DNA of 64,000 nucleotides from Sipunculus nudus (Eukaryota > Annelida > Sipuncula > Golfingiida > Sipunculidae). The stretch is taken from positions 56,735,429 through 56,799,428 of the forward strand of contig CM049312.1 of NCBI GenBank assembly GCA_026874595.1, read 5' to 3'. Numbering within the stretch: the first letter of the stretch is position 1; each line of letters opens with the position of its first letter. A program made the position numbers and the translations under genes. Under the pieces are notes generated by a model. The model was not told where the DNA came from. It did not search any database and saw only the letters and a list, made by a program, of their open reading frames with translations. Below, one piece after another: positions 24,466 through 36,800 of the stretch.

Positions 24466-26045
24466 TATACATGTATTTAAGTTTGTAATTAAAAGAAGTA
24501 GATACCAGTGTTTGGAGTTGCTTCTTTGGTCACAGTTGTTCATGGACAGCATATCAGTAACTGATGGTTGATTATCATGTCACTTTTGAGAAGTTTTTGG
24601 AATCAGATGTGATTTCATGTTCAGTCAACAGAAAAAATTGGTTGACCTCTTGGAGTTTGAAATTTCTGATCAAATCTAGATATAAATAAAGACATACTGT
24701 TCTAAATTTTTTTGCATAATTATAATGAAAGCGTACTATCCGTCATTATAACCTAACCTTTTATGAAAATCAATCATCTGCATCAGTCAACTGATCATCA
24801 GTTATAATCAATCAAATGTCCCAACATTAGTAAATAAGTTGTGTCAAAGCATCATATGCAGACAAAGCAAACAGGGTAGTACCAGTATACACAAGAACAA
24901 GGACTCTGTACAGCCAGTGGTAACATATGATTTAACATCATCGTGCACTGTGTTGTGTAATTTGTTCTCAGTTTCTACTGCTAAAGGAATAAGTCATTCA
25001 TGCATCGTTACTCAAGCATGAACACTTTATATAAGGATAACTTAGTACATACTGGTTCACAGAAACTGCCACTTACCGGTACTTATAATTGCTGTAAGCA
25101 AACTTTTTGTATGTGGCAGTATCTGCTGCCTGTTTCCCGTAGTGTTTGTTTATAATCTTTGCTCCTTTGGAAATTTTGTAAATTTTCATTGCTGATCTGT
25201 CAAATATCTTTAAAGGTTTCAGGACCTCATTCATGAATCTCAGTTACTTCAGTGGCCAACAGGTATGTCACAGTCAGGATTGAAATCCAGGATCTCATCT
25301 AGGTGCAGGTATTCCCAAATGTGATCCCAACATGAATATGTTGAGGCCCATATTAAAATCTAGTCCAAATTAAAACTGGGTCAGACCAGTTTTAACCTGG
25401 GCCAGCAAAGATTAAAATTTTTATTTGCACAAGTCCAGATTACTATTTTGTGGTAAAGACTTCAGGATTAAAATCTGGTCTGGACTGATTTTAAACTGAG
25501 CCAGCCAAGATTAGAATTTTGACCTGGGCTGGTCAAGATTACAATCATGTGGTGGACTGATTTTTTACTGGTCAATAAGATATAAAAGGATATGTAAAAC
25601 AATATATTTATATACTTTTTTCAAATAATAATTCATCTGCTTTGTGTCGTGTTAATGCTTTAGAATGGTTTGGACCTGGTTGACAGGTAGAAACTATGTG
25701 ACAGCTCAAGTGTAAATGCTTGTGTCAGCATGCATGTTGGTACATTGTTCCACATGTGAAATGTGCACCTCATGCATTGGTTCTAGATGCCCTTGTGATT
25801 CCACTAGCACAGATTGAAACAGATTTGGCAAAATTGCTTTGCTCAAATCAGTTTGAAAACATTTTGTGTGTGAGAGGGGTATTATAAATATTATTATATA
25901 AATATGTGTGTTTGTGTTTACTCACATGATAATGATAGATTGTATCATCAGAGATTAGAATTTCATCTATCTTCATGCTGCCTCACACACACTTATCGGT
26001 CACTTGTAGTACATGGTTAATATACACATTGGCTTTTTCTTACAG
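24466..26045. other. no coding exon seen; small repeat at 25360-25565
   Basis: A roughly 110-bp phrase built around 'ATTAAAATCTGGTCTGGAC' and 'GGGCCAGCAAAGATTA' occurs about twice. A noncoding 5' exon of the next gene may lie here or further left. The intron ends in a pyrimidine tract and TTACAG at 26040-26045. Confidence 0.4.
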
Positions 26046-26099
26046 ATGCCCCAGGGTAACAACATCCAGGTGACAACATGTTCCGGTATAAAAGTTTAA
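26046..26099 (+). promoter_or_regulatory. 17-codon upstream ORF overlapping the main start codon
   Basis: The exon opens directly with ATG (26046-26048). That frame reads MPQGNNIQVTTCSGIKV and stops at TAA 26097-26099. It overlaps the main ATG at 26078, which has a favourable A at -3. Ribosomes would need to scan past the first ATG, so translation could be damped. Whether this ATG is in the mature 5' UTR depends on the unseen upstream exon. Confidence 0.5.
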
Positions 26100-29000
26100 A
26101 AGAAGGTCATAATGATACCACAACAGTACAGTTTGAGCCACGTGCCTCAACTTCAAGAGGATTATCCCGCAGAGAACTAATGATTGGAGGGATAATACTC
26201 CTAATCGTTATCGTGGTGGTTCTGGCTGTGGCACTCGGTGTGGGCTACAAACAGAGGGAGCCAGCAGTAGTTGTTGAGAACCATCCTATGGTCACTGTAG
26301 ACTGTGGACCTATTGAAGGCAGGAAAGTGAATGGAACATACAAATTTTTGGTAAATGAATTTTTTCTACTTGTTTACTCTGTCAAATTGATTTACCATTT
26401 GAAATTGTCTGTTTTGGTAATCACTGCTGTAGAATAGCTCCACTGTTATGTCATTTCAAAATACAACAGTCATAAATTTATTACCCATTCCAGTATGGCT
26501 ATCATGGAAAATATTAACTTTTTGCTGTAGCCTCCAAGAGCCTGTGCAACAAAGTTACACAACAGGATATATAGTTATCCTTCAGTTTGTATTACCTTCA
26601 TCCACATTCAATTGATACTTAAGACAGTCCCACCAGTAAGCCAAAGACCTATCCTTAAATAAATATGGTACCAAAATGACAGGCTTTCCGTATCAGATGC
26701 ATTCCACACTTGTCCCAAAAAATGTAATGGATTTGTCTTCAGAGGGAGTCCAATACTATCAACCTGTTTCACAGGGTTCAACATTAACACTTAACCACTT
26801 GCCAAAATCAATTAAAAGTTCAGAAAATTGTTGTAGGGCAACCAAAACTTTAGAGAAATATAAACGTATGAACATGTCTGTTGACTATCATGCAATAAAA
26901 CAAGCAACAGAATCATTTGGAACACCCTTATTGTTTGTGGCTGCAATTACTAATTTTAGAGGGGCAAGTAAAAATTCATGTTGGGCAAGTAAAAACTAAA
27001 GGTTACTTGCCTAACTGGACAAATACTTTCAAAAGTTAATATCAAGCCCTAGTGTTTTCAGTGTCTACTCACAGCCAGGATATGGTCACATTCAATCACA
27101 CAGCAAGACACCTTTAAGTGGTTGACATTTGTTTGAGGTGTTGTAAAAAATTAAGTTATAATTGTATCTTAAAATAATGATAATTAGAATGTATGGCTTT
27201 CATTAAGAACAAATAAAATTAAATATGGTACCCAGCTGAGGTTACAGTGAAACTGCATTTGTTGAAAAAGTCATTGTTTTAATCTGCTGAAGGAAAATGT
27301 ATATAAAATTAAACACTATGTTCACTCAATAATTGTACCAGATGTCTCAGCTAGATTTCAGTACCTGAAAGCTGTTATAAATTGCGTGAAATTTGAATAT
27401 TTTGCATATCCTGTTACAGGGAATCCCGTATGCTGCGAGTCCAGAGCGATGGAAACCACCACAGCCACAAGTGAAGAAAGAGGAGTGGAACAACCAGTGT
27501 TGGAGAGACAAACATGTTGCGGAAAATTTTGGAGACGAATGTATACAGTACAGTTTGATTGATGATGAACCAGTGGGAAATGAAGACTGCTTGTACTTGA
27601 ATGTGTGGACCCCTACCCTACAGGACAATGCCAAGTTGAATGTAATGGTTTGGTTTCATGATGGCCGCCTGCTGTACGGTAGTGGACATGACACAGGTTA
27701 GTCTTGGTGTTGATGATGTTAATTTTAGATTGAAATTACTATAATTAAATAAAAAACCCAAATTTTAATTTCTTTAGTTTATTTTCATATAATTCTGTTG
27801 AAATTTATTTGTAAAATATAAACTTAATTAAATTTAATTTTATTTATAAATTCAATTTTATTTATTTTTATTTATTATTTTTAATTAAATGAAAAAAAAA
27901 TTTAATTACTTTTAATGAAATTTGATGAAATATGCTGCTTTCATAATCAAAGGATATTCATACAAAGGATGTCATTGTCTGGATAATATCATTCAGGGCA
28001 CACCAGTAAATGATGCCTGCTTCAACTTCAAATAAAAAAATGGCAAAATACTGTGGATGTCTTTCCAAGGGTTTAAATTTCGCAATATTCGTAAATGGGA
28101 AATAATTGAAAATATGACACCTCCAGGAATAACTGCCTCATACGCTTAGATGAAGATGAGGTGACGATACACCTGCACAAACAGCTTAGTTATCACATCT
28201 GGTAACTTTGTCCTTTAATTTGCAACCTAATCTGTGCATGATTTCGGAACTGGCATATGCAAACACACATTTATTATCACAATAATACAACAGCTGTAAC
28301 AGATATTAATTTATAATAAATACAAATACTGGTGTACTTATATTTTATTTTTTCTGGTGTGATCAAGAAGATGAAACCCTTGAGAAAAGTTTAAAATGAA
28401 GAAATCGCAAAATTTCATCCTCATGAATATAAAGCCAACCACAGCATACTACAGCTTTGGAGACATGTTCTAAAATGTGTTTGCCACTGACATTGAGTTT
28501 TAGAATATTCATATTAAATATATAATAACCGTTAAAATAAAATTTCATGATATTTTGAGGAATAAAATTTTGTGAGTGAGGATTTTAATGTTTACAAAAT
28601 TTAAAAAAAAAAAAAGTTATGTTTGTAAATTTTTTTAGGAGTTTCTTTCTGTAACTTTATATAAAATCAGCATTTAATTTATATGAGAATGAATCAGACT
28701 TTTAAAAATCTGAATTATGACCTTGCTTTTCTGTAGTGGGGTCTGCCAGCCACAGCATCGCAAAGGAGATGGACATGGTGTTTGTAACGTTTAATTACCG
28801 TCTTAATGTGTTTGGATTCCTGGCTTTGGAGCAGCTGTCCAATGAATCTGACACAAACTCATCTGGTAATTATGGACTTCTGGATCAAATAAGAGCCTTG
28901 AAATGGATCAAGGAAAATATCCACAAATTTGGAGGTGATCCTGACAGGGTAAGTGTAACTCAAGTCTTAAATTGATAAATTAATTAGAACTGCCCATTCA

Positions 29001-30791
29001 GTCTCATCCTATTTAAACTCTGCCCTGACCATTCAATCTAAGTCTATTTAAACTACACCCGGACCTTTCAATCTGAGCCCATTTAAACTCAACCCTGACC
29101 ATTAAAACTCAACCAATTTAAACTCCAACCTGACCATTCAGTCTCAGCCCATTCAAACTCCACCCTGACCATTCAATATCAGCCCATTCAAACTTCACCC
29201 TGACCACTCAGTCTCAGCCCAGCTTGGTCAGTATCAGCCAAGCCTATCTGTGCCAGCCTGTCCCAGCCAGCCAAGTCTTGTCTTGCTCATTCCATTTCCA
29301 GTTCAGCTCCAGTAGTCTTTGATTTTAGCTGAGCTATAGCTTAACTCTTTGTCCTTCTTCTGTCTGTCTTACTGTCTGTCTGTCCATGTGTATGTATGTC
29401 CTTTTACAAGGCCAAATCGTAACTGCTGGACCCAGAAACACAACTAGGTCACTGTGACCTATATCCTCTGAGCTATGACACTGGAAAGTACCCCCAAGAA
29501 TAATTGAAAAATTTGTTTCAAAAGCTCCAATATCTGAATAAGTAATGCATTGATTGCCATGATTCTTTCCATGCATATTAATCATTGAGTGTTTCATTAT
29601 ATCCTGAAGACTGGTGGTGCCACTTGTATTTCTTCTAATTTTTTCACATTTTTTTTCTCTATTTTGGAGACCTTCAGATGAAGCAGTTTGTGAGATCTAG
29701 AATTTTCTAACTGTACATCCAGAGAGGTCCTTGGATACTCTCCTCCTAAAATTAGGTCACTTTTACCTATATTTTGCCAACTACAGGCTGAAAACATGAT
29801 TTTGATCACACAGTCATTTAGATGGGGCACAAATTATATCAGCTAGGCCTAGAATCTTCTATGGTTCAGTTTAATGAGCCGAAGTTTTGCATGTCCATAG
29901 ATCTTTGATCTCTCAATCTCATACTGGAGACTAGTTGCGCCATCTGCAATTCTTTTTATATTGCTTCCATCCGTACTTGTTTGCCGTAAGTGAAAATTGC
30001 TCATATCTTAGGAGTGGTTTTGGCATGTTCTTATGTCTTGGAGAGTTTTCTTATAGATCAGACATATTTTCATAGTATAAATTAATGCCCTTTTCTCAGG
30101 AATGATTTACCATATTGGCCTGAAATTGAGCATGTCCATAAATCTTATGTACCTCCATCTCATATTCAAGACTGGTGGTGGCATCTGCAATCATTTTACG
30201 GTGGCATCCATCCGTACGTTTTGGTTTAGGTGAAAATTGCTCATATCTCAGGAGTGGTTTAATGTACTGGTCTGAAATTTGGCAATGCACATCCAAGACA
30301 GGTGGCACCACCTTTCATCTTGTATTAAAGACTGGTGGCAGTGTAAAATAAATAGAACACCCACATGAAAACTGAGGTACCTGGTTTCGAGAGGCCCACA
30401 GGGACAGATTCTTGTGGACAACTGCAAAATCTTTTTATGAGATTCCCTGTAATTACTTATTATGGTGCATGCTTGTGCACGTCCCATATTCATATAGCAT
30501 CTAAGGATATATAGTAAATACAATCCGTGTACCGGCAATGATTTCAATTGTGTCCCCAAGTATGGACCAGCAGGTTTAATGTTTCAACATGTTGCTTTTC
30601 CAGTTTTGTTTGACAAGTCTGCTAATGTATATACTGAGATAAATAAACGCCCTACTTAAATAGAAACTGGTCTTGTTTAGATGCTGGGTCACAGCAGGTC
30701 TGAAAAAAATAAACGCCAGGGGATCTGATAAGGAAATATGGTAGGTTGTATTTAAAGTTCACGGGAGGAATCTGTGAGTGTTTTTGATCAA

Positions 30792-30856
<65 letters not shown>

Positions 30857-33800
30857 CCCTTGCTAAAAACATGAATTGTCTTAGGATGTTCCCAATTGCA
30901 ACTGAAACACAAAACAGTGACAACCAGAAATCTATTGAGCATTTGTGGCATAGATTGCAAGGTGTGAGTGTTTGATAATTCTGATAACATATGTCAAATT
31001 TATGGAGAAAAATAGATTAAAAGTAGTCTTTGATAGGTGGCTGAAAGCTGGCAGTAGCACATCCATTTTTGTCACCTATGAATTTTGGTATAATTATTGA
31101 TATAGTAAACATTTAATTACAGGTGACAGTATTTGGAGAAGGAGCCGGAGCCACTTCCATCTACACCTTGCTTGGGTCAGAGAAGGCTAAGGGGCTGTTC
31201 CATAAAGCATGGCTGTCTGGGTTGTCCGTCAACGTCAACCTGACATTACAGGAAGCCCAGAAAAATAATGATGAGTTCATTGTGTAAGCCACATCAGCTC
31301 TGTGAATTTGTGTTACATATGGGTTACTTGAATTGCAAAAAAGCTATATCATCATAACAAAGTTTCATATGACTGTAATTTTACATCATATGTTTATCTG
31401 ACTTTAACCAAGACAACAAAGTCATTCCTTAAAAATTAACAATATCACCAGGGCAGGATGAACCAGGATTTATGAAAAGAGGTCAAGCAAACGTATTCCA
31501 AATCTCATTATCTTATCATATAACACAATTGCCTATGAAAAAAAATTTAATATAGATTTAACATAAACTAAACTCTATTCCTGGAGGAAAAACATTTTTT
31601 CTATTTATTTTTCCACAAAAAAACATGAGGTTATGTGATTTGTTCAAAAACTATTGGCACTTCTAAGAGCACTGTACTGTCAACTTGGCAGTGACGTCAC
31701 CCACAGGGAAATCCCCTGTGACTAAAATTCTAGATCTCATCAAAAGCTTAGTGTTTCTGACTCTGTCAGCCCCATATTTTCAGGGAAGTATAAAAACAAC
31801 ATGTATTACTAGATTTAAGTCATTTCTGAATTTTGCCTGTGATGTCACACTTTACACAAGCCAATCACACAGGCCCAGTCTTTGTTTCGGATAAAATCCT
31901 CCATGCACATAACATCGCCACGGCTATTAAGTTTACCTTATCTTCAGGAAAAGGAAGGGTCCATCCCTGGAGAAATATTGACAAAATCTAAAAAAGATCA
32001 GCATGTCCAGAAAAGGGGGATCCAAGCTGCAAAAAATGGTCTCAAAACTTTGAAAACAGGTCAGATGGCTGAAAGGGGGGAGCAGGACCCCATGGACCCC
32101 CCCCCCCCCCCGATCCGCATTTGGTGTTGCTGTTTTATGTTAGCCCTGGTCAGGCATTCAGTTCTGAATAATATTAAAACCTGAGTATCAAGGGAAAAGC
32201 TAATACAGTAGACCTCAGTTATAAGAATCAGTTATCCGTTATCCTATGGACAGCTTGTGTCCTGTAAAATATGTTAATATATCACTTTATTCCACTCAGA
32301 ATTGAAGGTCAAGGTTATATAACCTTGAGAAGTTCAAAAAGGTGAATACATTGAGCTGTTGACATTGGGAGTTGTGGCGTTGGCTTCCCTTGTGATAGCA
32401 GGGTGATTGTAGGCCTCTAATAAAATGTCATCATGACAGTGTATCATGCCAGTCTTAATTGCTACTATAAAAAGGCATTTTATAGACAGTTATTATTTGT
32501 CTTGTTTCTATGACTAATGTATTAATGTTATGAGGTTTGAGTCATGTTTCCATGGTTACAGGAACATCTCTTGCAAAATGGCACCTGATGTCCTCCGTTG
32601 TCTGAGAATGAAGACATCCACCGAAATCCTGAAAGCTTACCCAGAGAGGAATTTTCTCCACTGGGGGGCACCACAGATCAATGGTCTCCCTACCCAGAAT
32701 GAGAACATCCCAGGTCTCATTGTAATTGATGGTAAGTATTAAAATAATATTTCTGAAATATTATTGGGTCCCTATCTAAATGAACAATGGATAAACTAAC
32801 TTGCGTGAAACTACCATAATCATCATTCAAGTCAATGGAGACCTGTTAACCAATTTCATGAAAGCATTTATTAATATGGGTTTAAATTAATTTATAAAAA
32901 GATCAACATTAAGGAGACAAAATAAATAAAGAAATGTCAGAATGATCTTCATATAAAGAATTCCAAAGAAAACTTCAGGCTCACATTTTTCTAAGCTAAC
33001 CTTACTTCATCAATGTAAAAGATTTGCATTTTAAGGAAAATTCTTTGTAGAATTATTTAATTATTTATGAGAAAACAGAAACTCACATGACCAGGACAAA
33101 ATTCTTAGACCTATCAGTATAAAACATCTACCTCAGCAAAACACTACAGCCAATGGATGACTTATAATTTTGATCCCTATTATTTTTATTTCAATCTCTG
33201 TAATACCAATTGATTTCAGTCCGGTACAAATAATTTTGATCCCTATAATACCAATTTCAATCCTTGTTTTACTAATTGTGATCCCTGAAATACAAATTTC
33301 CATACCTGTTTTACTTATTTTGATCCCTTTTATACAAATTTCAATCCCTGTTTTACTTAAATTGATCCATACAAATTCGAATCACTGTTTTACATATTTT
33401 GATCCCTGAAATACAAATTTCAATCCCTGTTTTACTTATTTTGATCCCTGTTATACAAATTTCAATCCCTGTTTTACTTATTTTGATCCCAGTTATCCAA
33501 ATTTCAATCCCTGTTTAACTTATTTTGATCCCTAAAATACAAATTTCAATCACTGTTTCAATGATTTTGATCCCTGTCATACAAATTTTAATACCAGTTT
33601 TACTTATTTTGATCCCTGTAATAAAACTTCAGTCCCTGTTTTACTTATTTTATCCCTTAAATACAAATTTCAATCCCTGTTTTACTTATTTTGATCCCTG
33701 TTATACAAATTTCAATCCCTGTTTTACTTATATTGATCCATACAAATTTGAATCACTGTTTTACATATTTTGATCCCTGAAATACAAATTTCAATCCCTG

Positions 33801-36800
33801 TTTTACTTATTTTGATCCCTGTTATATAAATTTCAATCCCTTTATTACTTATTTTGATCCCTTAAATACAAATTTCAATCCCACTTTTACTTATTTTGAT
33901 CCCTGAAATACAAATATCAATCCCTGTTTTACTTATTTTGATCCCTGTTATACAAATTTCAATCCCTTTATTACTTATTTTGATCCCTGTAATAGTGATA
34001 ATATCATATTTTCAGGTGATGTGGTGAAGCAGAGTCCACTTGAGCTGTGGAAGACCAACAAAACTATCATTGATGTCCCTATACTACTGGGTAAGATGAT
34101 CAACATGTATTATTTTCCATTACTGGTTATATAAGTGCAGAATATGTCTTGAAGCATTTGTTTTCAGTAAATGCAGCCTGAAATCAGTGTCACCTTTTAG
34201 CCCTAAGCCTTATAGGCAGAAGGACAATTTTCTCTACCCAAGCTGTCATTCAGTCGGTCTTGCGTCCTTGTGAGCAGGATATCTCAAAGAATTTACTGTA
34301 TGAAATTTATTTCTTCTGTGCAGATCTATATTAACGAAATCTTGGTCCAGTTTGAAGATGGGTGACCTTGACATATTTTTCAACGTTTCTGAGCTAATTA
34401 TAGAATAAAAAACTTAGAGGCTTATTTCCCAGGAACAACTGGGTTGATTTTTATAAAACATGCTATGATTAAGGCACTGATGGTCTGTAGTGGTTGCATG
34501 AGTTTAGGGGTGACACCTACAATTTCCAGTTTTTAAAGAATTGTTATTGGATTTTTATTTATGATCTCTCCGTCGTCCATCTGTCCATTAACCAGGCACA
34601 AATTGTAACCGCTTGACCTAGAATCTTCTAACTAGACATTGATCACCATGATTCTTTGCATGCATATTCATCATGGAGAGTTTCGTCAGTTTCTGCAGAC
34701 TGGTGATGCCACCTGTTTTTTAGCTCAGCTGAATGTAAGTCAACTGAGGTATAGGAATGACGCTTTTTCCCTCGTCCGTCCGGGCGTCCGGCCGTCTGTT
34801 AGCAGGAGACAAATCGTAACTGCTGGACCTAGAAACTTCTAAGTAAACATCCAGGGAGATAAAAAAAAAAAATCTCCTTGGAAACCTGAAATTAGATCAC
34901 TGTGACCTATATCCTCCGAGCTATAGGGCTTGAAAGTACCCCCCAGAATAATAAAAAAAATAATACAAAACCTCCAATATCTTGATAATTAATGCGTGGA
35001 TTGTCATGAATCTTGCCTTGAATATTGACCATGACTAGTTTTGTCAGTTCCTGAAAAGTGGTGGCACCACCTGTATATTTTGTTATTTTAACAAATATTT
35101 ATTTATTTTTTTACTGTAAAATAACAACAATCATGTCAGTTACTCAGCTGTAATTACATCTAGTGTCCCAAAACCTGGTGTGTTTATTGATCACAAGTGG
35201 ATGCCATATATAGTTATCACCCTGTCTGTCTGTTTGTTTGTCTGTCCATCCATCCATCCACACAAATTTGTTTCCTGATGATAACTCCAGGTTGTATTGA
35301 TACATGGATTTCAAACTTGACTTACATGTGGCCCACCACCAAAGCAAGAACCTATATGATTTTTGGGTCATGAGGTCAAAGGTCAAGGTCACAGGTCACA
35401 AGATTATGGCTGCACTTTATGCCAAGCTTTTCATCCCAAACTGTCCATTTTGCACATTTAGCTGACTTGCCAGTATGGGGAGAGCATAAATGAATTTGGG
35501 GTCACATGGTCAAAAGTCAAGGTCACCGGCCATCTGTTCACAAATTAGTTTCCAGATGATAACTCCAGTTTAGTTTGACATATTGGTTTCAAACTTAACT
35601 TATATATGACTCACCACTATAGTAAGAACCGTGTGGTTTTTTGGGTCCAACGGTCAAAGGTCATGGTCACAGGACTCATTTCTTTAAAAAGAATGCATAT
35701 GCATTTGAAGCCAAACTTTTCATCATAACCTTTCATCTTCAAGATATTGCCAACCTGGCAATAGGGGAAGATTCTGTTCAATTTTGGGGCATGAGGTCAA
35801 AGGTCAAGGTCACAGTACCCACTTATTTAGAAAGATTATGGATGCATTGTAAGCCAAACTTTTCACCCAAAACCTTCCATCTTGCACATATAGCTGAGCT
35901 GCCAATAGGGGAAGAAACTGATTGATTTTGGGGTCACAAGGTCAAAGGTCATTGTCACAGGGGCCCATCTGTCCACATATATGTTTCTGGATGATAACTC
36001 CAGTTCGGATGGACATATTGGTTTCAATATTAATTTATATATGACCCACTAATAATTTAAGAACCCTTTTGATTTTTGGGTCATAAGGCGAATGGTCAAG
36101 GTCACAGGACCCACTTCTTTAAAAATATTGTTGATGTATTTTTGGCACAACTTTCTGTCCCAAACATTCTATCTTCCAGATGTTGCTCGCCTGCCAATAG
36201 TGGAAGTAACTTATGGATTTTGGGGTCACAAGGTCAAGGTCATGGGGGCCATCAATCTACATATTAGTTTCCAGATGATAACACCAGTTTGGTTTGAAAT
36301 ATTGGTTTCAAACTTGACTTATATATGGCCCACTACTGAAGTAAGAACTGTTGATTCTGGGGTCATGAGATCAAAGGTTAAGGTCACAGGACCCACTACT
36401 TTAGAAAGATTGTGGATGCATTTTAAGCCAAACTTTTCATCTCAATCCTTCCATCATCAACATGTGGTGCACCTGCCAATAGGGGAAGTTTCTTTTTGAT
36501 TTTGGGGTCATAAGGTCAAAGGTTAAGGTCACAGGGCCCATCCATTCACAAATTAGTTTATGGATGATAACTCAGATTTCGGTAGACAGGTTGGCTTCAA
36601 ACTGATCACAGGACAAATATTTGGAAAACCTCATAAACATATATTTTAAAATTTTTACACATTTTTTCTATATTTTTGAGACCTTCAAAGATGTGGTCAT
36701 CTGTTGACAGGGCAAAAATCATACCATCGGACCAAGAAACTTCTAACTTAACATCCAGGGTGGTCAATGTAAAGTATCCATGGAAACCTGAAATAAGGTC

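Noticed and set aside
30652-30990. Open frames rich in Ile-Tyr on both strands
   Set aside because: Translation of an (AT)n microsatellite; no start context or conserved domain.
33170-33773. Ile/Pro-rich open frames
   Set aside because: Caused by the 42-bp minisatellite, whose period is divisible by three, inside an intron.
36092-36499. 135-codon plus-strand open frame
   Set aside because: Lies wholly in the 142-bp-period array; repeats of the same peptide (VKVTGPT, LPIGEV) reflect the DNA repeat, with no start context or domain.
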